Positions 55,938 through 64,000 of a stretch of 64,000 nt of DNA are shown piece after piece; position 1 is the stretch's first letter; the number at the start of each line of letters is the position of its first letter. The position numbers were made by a program, and so were the translations under genes. This stretch comes from Hirsutella rhossiliensis (Eukaryota > Ascomycota > Sordariomycetes > Hypocreales > Ophiocordycipitaceae). Location: NCBI RefSeq assembly GCF_020360975.1, contig NW_025408668.1:6944001-7008000 (forward strand), written 5' to 3'. Under the pieces are notes generated by a model, which had not been told where the DNA came from, did no database searches, and worked only from the letters and a program-made list of their open reading frames with translations.

Positions 55938-57790
55938 ATGCAGCGCGCGTTGAGCTCCCGAGCTCGAGCTTCAGCTCTGTCCTCGGCCGCCGCCCGGTAT
56001 CGTGCTGGAGCCGGCCTGGGTCAGCAGCTTCGCTTCGCCCACAAGGTAAGATTGATGCATAAGAACCGGCCAGCGCGATTCAAAGGGGCTGTATTCTAAC
56101 CCATCACGGCAGGAGCTCAAGTTTGGTGTTGAAGGCCGTGCCGCGCTCCTGGCTGGTGTCGATACCCTCGCCAGGGCCGTTGCCACAACACTCGGTCCCA
56201 AGGGCCGCAATGTCCTGATCGAATCGAGCTTCGGCTCTCCCAAGATCACCAAGGGTAAGCCCTCAGAACGAAGGCGGAAGCGCAATTGGACACCTCTGCT
56301 AACCTTGATTCCCTCCCCCAGACGGTGTCACCGTTGCCAAGGCCGTCAGCCTCAAGGACAAGTTCGAGAACCTCGGCGCCCGGTTATTACAAGATGTCGC
56401 CTCCAAGACCAACGAGGTTGCTGGCGACGGCACCACCACCGCCACCGTCCTGGGCCGAGCCATCTTCTCCGAGACCGTCAAGAACGTGGCCGCCGGCTGC
56501 AACCCCATGGACCTGCGTCGCGGCATCCAGGCCGCCGTCGACGCTGTCGTCGACTACCTGCAGAAGAACAAGCGCGACATCACCACCAGCTCGGAAATTG
56601 CCCAGGTTGCCACAATCAGTGCCAACGGCGACCACCACGTTGGCAAGATGATTGCCAACGCCATGGAAAAGGTTGGCAAGGAGGGTGTCATCACCGTCAA
56701 GGAAGGCAAGACGATGCAGGACGAGCTCGACGTCACCGAGGGCATGCGCTTCGACCGCGGCTATGTCTCCCCCTACTTCATCACCGACACAAAGGCCCAA
56801 AAGGTCGAGTTTGAGAACCCCTTGATCCTGCTGTCCGAGAAGAAGATTTCGGCCGTCCAGGACATCATCCCTGCTCTCGAGGCCTCGACCCAGATGCGCC
56901 GCCCTCTGGTGATCATTGCTGAGGACATTGATGGCGAGGCCCTTGCCGTCTGCATCCTCAACAAACTCCGTGGTCAGCTGCAGGTTGCCGCCGTCAAGGC
57001 TCCCGGTTTCGGCGACAACCGCAAGTCCATCCTCGGAGACATTGCCGTCCTCACCAAGGGCACCGTCTTCACCGATGAGCTCGATATCAAGCTGGACAAG
57101 GCCACGCCCGACATGCTCGGCTCTACCGGCTCCATCACCATTACCAAGGAGGACACCATCGTCCTCAACGGCGAGGGCTCCAAGGACGCCATCACTCAGC
57201 GGTGCGAGCAGATCCGTGGCGTCATGGCGGACCCCACCACCTCCGAGTACGAGAAGGAGAAGCTCCAGGAGCGCCTGGCCAAGCTGTCTGGTGGCGTGGC
57301 TGTCATCAAGGTCGGCGGCTCGTCCGAGGTCGAAGTCGGCGAGAAGAAGGACCGATTCGTTGACGCCTTGAACGCCACGCGCGCCGCCGTCGAGGAGGGC
57401 ATCCTGCCTGGAGGTGGCACCGCCCTCCTCAAGGCCTCGAGCCAGGCACTCAACGACATCAAGACGGCCAACTTTGACCAGCAGCTGGGTGTCACTATTG
57501 TCAAGAACGCCATTACCCGCCCGGCCCGGACCATCATCGAAAACGCTGGCCTGGAGGGCTCTGTTATTGTTGGCAAGCTCACGGACGAGCACGGGGCTGA
57601 CTTCAACAAGGGCTTTGACAGCTCCAAGGCCGAGTACGTCGACATGATCCAGGCCGGCATCCTCGACCCCCTCAAGGTGGTGCGCACCGGTCTCATTGAC
57701 GCGTCGGGCGTTGCCTCGCTCCTGGGCACTACCGAGGTGGCCATTGTCGAGGCTCCCGAGGACAAGCCTGCCGGCCCTCCCATGGGCGGA

Positions 57791-57822
<32 letters not shown>

Positions 57823-57835
57823 AGGCATGATGTAG
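55938..57835 (+). CDS. HSP60: Mitochondrial chaperonin Hsp60
   Basis: A group I chaperonin that folds imported proteins in the mitochondrial matrix with Hsp10. Exons are 55938-56045, 56113-56254 and 56322-57835, giving 587 residues. The first exon is almost exactly the targeting presequence ([20 protein letters not shown], Arg/Ser/Ala-rich, no acidic residues). The mature part starts near [13 protein letters not shown]-binding motifs include LGPKGRNVL and [10 protein letters not shown] (Asp at about residue 119). GGGTALL and the C-terminal GGM repeats are present. Length and motifs are canonical. Confidence 0.98.
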
Positions 57836-58548
57836 GGCGCTGACGTGGGACGATTGGACGCGTTGTAAAGGAAAAGGAAAGCACGGGGTTTGGACTCGGT
57901 GCTATACCGGATGGTTTTAAGAGCCTTGCAATCTCCCCTCTACCTACCCCGACCTGCCTTTATTCTCGAGCCCCCGATACTTTGCAGATTTCCAGGGAGC
58001 TTGGAATCTCTGTACAATAACACTGGACCATGTATAACATTAGATTGGAAGAAAAGGAGAAAAAAAGTTGAAGCTTTCAGTCACCCTCTGTGGGTCTGGT
58101 CCTGGATGCCGCTTCCAAGCGAAGTTTTGTGGGCAACTTGATGCCTGGCCTCGAAGTCGGGTCAGCACGAAGGAGCGTCGTGTCCGAGCGTGGCTTGGAC
58201 GTGGTGACGGGCGGTCACGTGGTGCGATGAGCCTCACGGAGAACCCCACCATGATGTGGTGTTTTTTCTCCGCCAGGATCCCCTCCATTTCCATTGTTGG
58301 ATACCTCCGATCCGTTCCGTCAAGAGGCACTTTTCCCATTTCCCGTGCTCTGCAACCCCCCCAGGACTGCAACGACACCGAGTCGGCATTCTCGATCCCG
58401 TAAGTCGGCCAAGCAAGTGGCGGACCGTGAGCCAACGTCCACGCGACTCCCCCGACGCGCGCGAGATAGCTAATGAGCTCGTCAGCCCCCGTCGCCCCTC
58501 ACCCCTCCACCCAGCCAACGTCCTCCCCCAGGAGCGTCGACAGCAATC
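57836..58548. other. Intergenic region HSP60-cofilin
   Basis: These 713 bases hold the HSP60 3'UTR and the cofilin promoter. No coding sequence was recognised. Confidence 0.5.
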
Positions 58549-59432
58549 ATGGTAGGTCACCCGCCGACTCGAAAAGGCCCAAGGCACGCCGAACTAACCG
58601 TGACGGCCAGTCTCAATCCGGGTTCGTAACCCCTCTTCCCGTCGCGTCTGCAGTTCGTCGGTTCCAGTGCTTCGCCTGCTCACGGCTCCCCTACCCCTGA
58701 CTCCTCTACCCCTTTCGACGCCGGCATCGAAATGCGACTGTTGGGGCACCCTGTTGGTATGAGCTCGATGGACGAGTCTGGGCGCTAACGTTGCCATGTG
58801 CCGTCAGAGCGAGCGTCGCTCAGGAGTGCATAACTGCCTACAATGACCTCAAGCTCAACAAGAAGTTCAAGTACATCATCTACAAGCTGTCGGACAACTA
58901 CAAGGAAATCGTCGTCGAAGAGTCTTCGAATGACAAGGACTGGGAAAACTTCCGCGAGAAGCTCATCAGCGCCACTTCCGTGAACAAGGCGGTCCGTCAT
59001 CACATGCGCCCACTCCCGCTTCGTCCAGACAACTGATAGACAAGAGCGCAGGGCAAGGTTGGCAAGGGTCCCCGGTACGCCGTGTACGACTTCGAATACA
59101 GCCTGGCCTCCGGCGACGGCGTGCGGTACGCAGCGTCAATTTTCGTCCTTGGCAACCATGGCACCGGCTGACCGACTTGCAGAAACAAAATCGCCTTCAT
59201 CGCGTGGTCCCCCGACGATGCTGGTATCCAGGTGCGTAGATTGGCGGGTGCACCGCTGCGAGCCACAAGCTGACGTGCCAACCCCAAACAGCCCAAGATG
59301 GTCTACGCTTCCTCCAAGGAGGCCCTGAAGCGCACGCTTACCGGCATCGCGACTGAGTTGCAGGCCAACGACCCCGATGACATCGAATACGACTCCATCA
59401 TCAAGACTGTCAGCAAGGGTCTTGCTGGCTAG
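58549..59432 (+). CDS. COF1: Cofilin (actin-depolymerising factor)
   Basis: Cofilin severs and depolymerises actin filaments at cortical patches and hyphal tips. Exons are 58549-58551, 58611-58621, 58808-58991, 59052-59125, 59183-59231 and 59292-59432, giving 153 residues. The first coding exon is the ATG alone and the second only 11 bases (TCT CAA TCC GG). The ADF-H domain fills the protein: SVAQECITAYNDLKL, KYIIYKLSD, GPRYAVYDFEY, IAFIAWSPDD and KMVYASSKEALKRT (actin-binding long helix). Five introns in 884 bases is the highest density in the window. All splice sites keep the frame and give a family-length protein. Confidence 0.95.
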
Positions 59433-59757
59433 CAGTTAGTCGTCGCGACACGGGCAAGGCACCGTCTCGATGGGCCAAGAACTAAGTATACTACCATTCG
59501 GCTCAAGGCTTGAGCAATCGACAATGGTGAGGCAAGGGTGACGGCAAGCGATGTAAAGAATATGGTGGGCATAGCTCTCGAAAAGGTCGATCATGTTGTG
59601 CTGTTTGCAAGGGGCACACCTGACTGCTTGCCAACTCCGATGATACCACACCGTGAAGAAAAAAATTATGAAAAGACAATGGATGTGGATTTCTTTTTCC
59701 TCATCTGCCTGCATCTTCTTGAACTCAGTGCTGCGGTGCTGTTTGCGCGCTCGCTGC
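59433..59757. other. Convergent intergenic region cofilin-GET5
   Basis: These 325 bases hold the two 3'UTRs; an AT-rich stretch lies at 59650-59700. No gene was recognised. Confidence 0.5.
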
Positions 59758-60441
59758 TTATGGGCCTGACTTGTTTGATTCCCAGCTCGCTCGAAAGAGG
59801 CGCGAGAGCTCCTCGGCCGTCGCCTGGTCATTCAGTCGCTGCATCAGGAAACCCTTGAGATCCACCCAGAAGGCGTCGGAGTCCACCGCGACAGTCCCCG
59901 TCGGCTGCCTCGACGCCGGGGAAGCGGTCTCCTCTGGTGGAATGGCTGCGGCACCTCCAATGACCATGACGGAAAACTCGACAGACATGTCGGTCTCCCC
60001 CAGAACTTCTTTGAGAATCTTGCTATCCGTCAGGGGTCTCTTGTTGTGAAGAATCTTCATCTTGTCGACGGGTATCCTAGTCTGGCTCGAAATCTTTGTT
60101 TTGATGTCGAGCAGTGAGGTGTTGAGCGGTTGCGAGGTGAGCTTGATATCCAGAGGTGGGTTCCGCAGTGACTTTAAGACTACTGTCACGCTGCGCTCCT
60201 GTCCGGGCGCGAGTGTTTTCGGCTTGCTCATGGGCTTGGCCATCCGCGGCAGGATATACTAGGGACAAGAATCATGACCACGTCAGACAGAGCTGAGCAC
60301 ACAGAAACTCAAGAGTGCGGGGTGACGTACAGGCGGCCGTGCCGGATAGTACTTGGGGTCCTCGACATGGTCTGCGGAGAGCTTGATGGGGCGGGCATCG
60401 AGGGTTGAGAGAAAGGTTCTGGCAAACGCTGCTTCGGCCAT
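59758..60441 (-). CDS. GET5: Ubiquitin-like GET pathway protein Get5/Mdy2
   Basis: Get5 with Get4 and Sgt2 hands tail-anchored proteins to Get3 in the cytosol. Exons on the minus strand are 60441-60331 and 60258-59758, giving 203 residues. The N-terminus (AFARTFLSTLDARPIKLSAD, then PPYILPRM) matches the Get4-binding region of fungal Get5. The middle is a ubiquitin-like domain (SVTVVLKSLRNPPLDIKL, TRIPVDKMKILHNKRPLTDS). The C-terminus (FWVDLKGFLMQRL, ELSRLFRASWES) is amphipathic, like the Get5 homodimerisation helices. It is divergent from NOP2 over 434 bases. Confidence 0.82.
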
Positions 60442-60875
60442 GATGACCGAGAATTGGCTTCGTCGTTGGTGTTTGAGAGGTTCTATCTGCGGGGTAGATG
60501 AGGTTCGTCCCAACAGCTAGCTGAGAACTTGCAAGAGGGCGCCCAGTCGGGAGAACTTCCAGCAAATTCGCAAGATGTCGGTTTAGGACAGCAGGCTGGC
60601 GAACTGCAATTCGGATCGGTGGCTTGCAATGAGCCCGTGACGGAGCTCCAAGACCAAGAAGACCCAGACCACTCACTCACTGCAACGGTCATGATTATGT
60701 AATTCAATCTGCCCCACCCCGATACGAGGATTTCCCGACTATCGGACCCCTGCAGCGAAGAAAAAAAGCTGGGAGCGGGGCGCATCATCTTTTCGACTGG
60801 AGTGGCCCCGGACAACCAGAGAGGCATCAACGTCGATATCTCTCTCGCCAGTCTTCTTTGCACTAATCTTCAAAA
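60442..60875. promoter_or_regulatory. Bidirectional promoter GET5 / NOP2
   Basis: These 434 bases separate divergent start codons. No specific sites were recognised. Confidence 0.5.
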
Positions 60876-62855
60876 ATGGGTGCTGGACGGCGTATGTCGA
60901 GGAAACAGGGTGCCCCTGAGCCCCTGTCGGAAGCACACTATGCGCGCCTGAAGCGGAAAGCCGGCCTTCCCCCAGATCGTCCTACCGAAACTCCGGACAA
61001 GAAGCGGCGGAGAACAGCAGCAAAGGGTGCCGAAGCCAAGAGCGCTCCAGCGAAGATGGCTGCAAAGGGAAGAAAGCCGGCGGACAAGAAACAACCACAG
61101 CGCAAGGCCAATGGCGAGTCAAAGGCCAAGGTTGTGCTGCCTGAGCTTGAAGACTCTTCCGACGGGGAGCTTGGCGACGAGTTCGACCTGGACAATGCGG
61201 ACTCTTCAGACGGCGACGCCCCGGCGCTCGGCGCAGACTTTCTCGGCTCAGACTCGGGCTCGGACGCGTCCGTCTTCGACTCGGACCAGGACGACGGCCC
61301 GAGAAAACACACCTTTTCGGAGGACGAGGATGAGTCGGACCCCGAGGAGAAGCTTACCGCAGCCAACATCGCCGGCCTCACCCGCAAACTGGACCGCCAG
61401 CTGGCCGAGCAAGCGGCCGCCAACGAGGCCGAGCTGGCCGAGAGCGCCCTGCAGACCAACATTGCCGGGGACAGGCCGCGCGTGCTCGACGACGACGACG
61501 ACGACGACGCGCTCGGGGGCAAGACGGATGCCCTGCTGGCGCCCGACCTGCAGCTCCTCCGGACGAGGATCACGGAGAACATCAGGGTGCTCGACGACTT
61601 CGCCAACATGGCCGAGGAGGGCCGGTCGCGGTCCGAGTACACGGCGCAGCTGATCAAGGACATTTGTGCCTACTACGGCTACTCGGAGTACCTGGCCGAG
61701 AAACTGTACAGCCTCTTCACGCCGCGTGAGGCCTTTGCCTTTTTCGAGGCCAACGAGTCGGCGCGGCCCGTCGTCATCCGCACAAACACGCTGCGCACGC
61801 ACCGGCGCGACCTGGCGCAGGCGCTCATCAACCGCGGCGTCACGCTCGAGCCCGTCGGCAAGTGGTCCAAGGTCGGCCTGCAGGTCTTCGAGAGCAGCGT
61901 GCCGCTCGGCGCCACGCCCGAGTACCTCGCCGGCCACTACATCCTGCAGGCCGCGTCGTCGTTCCTGCCCTGCATGGCGCTGGAGCCGCGCGAGGGCGAG
62001 CGCGTGCTCGACATGGCGGCGGCGCCCGGCGGCAAGACAACGTACATGGCGGCCCTCATGAAGAACACGGGCGTCATCGTCGCAAACGACCCCAACAAGG
62101 CCCGCTCCAAGGGCCTCATCGGCAACATCCACCGCCTCGGCGCCAGCAACGTCATCGTCTCAAACTACGACGCCCGCGAGTTCCCCAGGCCCATGGGCGG
62201 CTTCGACCGCGTCCTCCTCGACGCCCCCTGCTCCGGCACCGGTGTCATCGCAAAGGACCCCAGCGTCAAGACCAACAAGACGGAACTGGACTTTATGCAA
62301 CTGCCCCACACGCAGAAGCAGCTCCTCCTCGCCGCCATCGACTCGGTCAACCACTCGAGCAAGACGGGCGGCTACCTCGTCTACTCGACCTGCTCCGTCA
62401 CCATCGAGGAGAACGAGCAGGTCGTCCAGTACGCCCTCAGCCGCCGCCCCAACGTCAGGCTCGTCGACACGGGCCTCGCCTTTGGCAAGGAGGGCTTCAC
62501 CAGCTTCATGGGCAAGAAGTTTGACGCCAGCCTCAAGCTCACCCGCCGCTACTACCCGCACACGTACAACGTCGACGGCTTCTACGTCGCAAAGTTCAAA
62601 AAGATTGGCCCCACGCCCCCCAAGGCCGCCTCGGCCCTGCACGACCAGAACACCTCGCGACCTGCCGCCGACGATGTCGTCGACAAGTCGCCCATTACAG
62701 TCGACGACGACGATGCCGTGGCCCGCACCGGTGATGACTTTGGCGGCTGGGATGAAGACGAGGACAAAGAGTACATGGAAAAGGGCCGACGCAATGCCAT
62801 GAGGCGGAGGGGCCTGGATCCGCGAAGCGACAAGAGGGCCAGCAAAAAGAAGTAG
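60876..62855 (+). CDS. NOP2: 25S rRNA (cytosine-C5) methyltransferase Nop2
   Basis: Nop2 methylates a cytosine of large-subunit rRNA and is needed for 60S assembly in the nucleolus. A single exon of 659 residues. The N-terminal 190 residues are basic then acidic (PDKKRRRTAAK; Asp/Ser runs; a D7 run near residue 206). The catalytic part has the SAM-binding LDMAAAPGGKTTYMA, motif IV LLDAPCSGTG (Cys near residue 452) and motif VI YSTCSVTIEENEQ (second catalytic Cys near 507), both needed by NSUN-type enzymes. GFYVAKFKKI follows. The C-terminus is basic (KRASKKK). All catalytic residues are present. Confidence 0.96.
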   Translation: MGAGRRMSRKQGAPEPLSEAHYARLKRKAGLPPDRPTETPDKKRRRTAAKGAEAKSAPAKMAAKGRKPADKKQPQRKANGESKAKVVLPELEDSSDGELGDEFDLDNADSSDGDAPALGADFLGSDSGSDASVFDSDQDDGPRKHTFSEDEDESDPEEKLTAANIAGLTRKLDRQLAEQAAANEAELAESALQTNIAGDRPRVLDDDDDDDALGGKTDALLAPDLQLLRTRITENIRVLDDFANMAEEGRSRSEYTAQLIKDICAYYGYSEYLAEKLYSLFTPREAFAFFEANESARPVVIRTNTLRTHRRDLAQALINRGVTLEPVGKWSKVGLQVFESSVPLGATPEYLAGHYILQAASSFLPCMALEPREGERVLDMAAAPGGKTTYMAALMKNTGVIVANDPNKARSKGLIGNIHRLGASNVIVSNYDAREFPRPMGGFDRVLLDAPCSGTGVIAKDPSVKTNKTELDFMQLPHTQKQLLLAAIDSVNHSSKTGGYLVYSTCSVTIEENEQVVQYALSRRPNVRLVDTGLAFGKEGFTSFMGKKFDASLKLTRRYYPHTYNVDGFYVAKFKKIGPTPPKAASALHDQNTSRPAADDVVDKSPITVDDDDAVARTGDDFGGWDEDEDKEYMEKGRRNAMRRRGLDPRSDKRASKKK

Positions 62856-63284
62856 CCCACCAAGTAGACAGATACCAAGGCGTTCAGTGTAGAGAGAAAA
62901 TGCAATTTCATATTGACACATAGGTACAGAAAACTGTTATTAATGTAGTAACTGCGAGCTGTCCAGCAAAAGTGCCACCCTTGCGTCATGTCGACGAGAA
63001 GGTAACAAAAAGTCATCAGTCATCATATTCGTCGTTGCGTCGTCGAAAAAACCGGCGTCTCCTGTGCACCGGGGGCCATGCAAGCCATTTTCCCGCCCAC
63101 ACCCCATTTAAGACCTGTTTTCTCCTTTCCCTTCCAAATCCCTTCAAAGCCAAGCGAGGCTCTCCAACTTGTCTTTCCTGATTCAATAGACCACCACCTG
63201 GCCACGGCGTAGAAGCCTGGTCATGGACGGGGGAACAATTCCCAGGTCGGCAGAGACAACGATGAAGCATGCTGCCGACTCGTC
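62856..63284. other. Convergent intergenic region NOP2 - Bfa1
   Basis: These 429 bases hold both 3'UTRs; no gene was recognised. Confidence 0.5.
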
Positions 63285-64000
63285 TCACATGGGCAGGTCA
63301 TCGAACTGGGAGACGAGATGCCGAATCGTCCATCTCCACACATCGCGATCCCGCGACCCCTGGCCAATCCACTTCTCGCACTTCTTGCGCCACCTGTCTT
63401 CCTCCTCGCGCTGTCGCCTAATGAACTCGGGTCCAACGTCAAACTCCTCACCCACGAGCCAGTCGTCCTTGATGTCGCTGCCGCGGCCGTCTCGTTCTTC
63501 CACGGCGTTGTCTTCGAGGTCCGGAATGTCCTTGAACACATCCTCTTCGTCGTCGAGAGCGTTAAAACCGTCCATGGTGTCGCTGGTCTCCGACTTGGCG
63601 TGGTTCGGCAGGCCCATCTTGAGCCAGCACATGTTCTGAGGATCGAATACCATGCCCCCGACCACCTGAACGCCCTTTGTCGCGCTGATGTTGGTGATGA
63701 GGGCAGGACGCGGCGTGGATGCCTCCTTATCCCTGGCCCAGTGCTGCGCCGCGGACGTTGTCGACGGCGTCGACGCCGGGCCATGGTCAAACGCGTTCAG
63801 CACATTCTCGTTGCCCTCCCACCGATACGTATCGGCGTTGTAGAACATCCCATTGACGACTTGGGTGGATATAGTTAGCGTAAGTGCTGCTGCGGTTGAC
63901 AATGAACGCCTACCCTTTGATTCCTTGCCGGAATTGAGGTTGGAGATGAGGTGCGGCTTGAGCTGTTGAGGGCGTTTCGAATGTTTCTTGGAGCGAACCA
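63285..64000 (-). CDS. Bfa1/Byr4-type mitotic-exit GAP subunit, C-terminal part (5' truncated by window edge)
   Basis: Bfa1/Byr4 works with Bub2/Cdc16 as the two-part GAP that holds the Tem1/Spg1 GTPase inactive at the spindle pole body, controlling mitotic exit and septation. Exons on the minus strand are 64000-63914 and 63859-63285; the 54-nt intron (GTAGGC..CAAG, branch GCTAAC) joins GKESK to VVNGMFYNADTYRWEGNE, a family signature. A second signature, GGMVFDPQNMCWLKM, follows. After an acidic stretch the protein ends with EFIRRQREEEDRWRKKCEKW and VWRWTIRHLVSQFDDLPM. The N-terminal part lies beyond the window. Confidence 0.87.
   Translation of the reverse strand, partial: VRSKKHSKRPQQLKPHLISNLNSGKESKGRRSLSTAAALTLTISTQVVNGMFYNADTYRWEGNENVLNAFDHGPASTPSTTSAAQHWARDKEASTPRPALITNISATKGVQVVGGMVFDPQNMCWLKMGLPNHAKSETSDTMDGFNALDDEEDVFKDIPDLEDNAVEERDGRGSDIKDDWLVGEEFDVGPEFIRRQREEEDRWRKKCEKWIGQGSRDRDVWRWTIRHLVSQFDDLPM

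Noticed and set aside
56387..57592. 401-codon minus-strand frame opposite HSP60
   Set aside because: Shadow of the strongly biased HSP60 codons; Val/Leu/Asp/Gly-rich with no family resemblance.
61248..62132. 294-codon minus-strand frame opposite NOP2
   Set aside because: Shadow of NOP2 codon use; Arg/Val/Leu-rich without motifs.

Overview
This window looks like nuclear DNA of a filamentous ascomycete, most likely a sordariomycete and perhaps Hypocreales (inference). It is GC-rich. Genes sit on both strands and carry short introns with GT..AG ends and CTAAC/CTGAC-like branch sites. The recognisable proteins (SEC31, GET2, RVB2, GAPDH, LIN1/CD2BP2, UFD1, HSP60, cofilin, GET5, NOP2, Bfa1/Byr4) are single-copy fungal housekeeping genes. 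I saw no tRNA, rRNA or CRISPR array.

Left arm (1-29.3 kb): the 3' end of SEC31, GET2, a TMEM135-like membrane protein, a 3.5 kb gene-poor stretch, a bHLH transcription factor, RVB2, a large coiled-coil protein with an 84-bp tandem repeat, a possible Ell-binding-protein-like nuclear protein, GAPDH with a probable 5'UTR intron, and LIN1 and UFD1 on a shared divergent promoter.

Centre (29.6-53.2 kb): the unusual part. At least seven small genes encode divergent members of one architecture: an N-terminal Myb/SANT-like helical domain, a basic Lys/Thr/Pro or AT-hook linker, and a short acidic tail. Three genes on the minus strand (29.7-35.0 kb) face away from four on the plus strand (38.8-53.2 kb). 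Two further orphan Myb-like first exons (32496-32647 and 33234-33406) lie upstream of one minus-strand gene. Both end in the same splice phase as its own first exon, so they could serve as alternative first exons giving different DNA-binding domains on one common tail. Most introns that interrupt the Myb-like domain sit at equivalent places, which supports common descent by tandem duplication.

All clear mobile elements of the window lie in this cluster. A complete Ty3/gypsy chromovirus (39756-45243) has identical-looking 190-bp LTRs, a 5-bp target duplication and a Tf1-like self-priming site, yet its gag-pol is broken at several places. A 3.6 kb hAT element (47813-51413) has terminal inverted repeats and a perfect 8-bp target duplication; it contains a decayed hAT transposase and a decayed pogo-type DDE transposase.

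Right arm (54-64 kb): a coiled-coil protein, mitochondrial HSP60 with a heat-shock-element-like array upstream, cofilin with six exons, GET5 and NOP2 on a shared divergent promoter, and the C-terminal part of a Bfa1/Byr4 mitotic-exit regulator running off the right edge.
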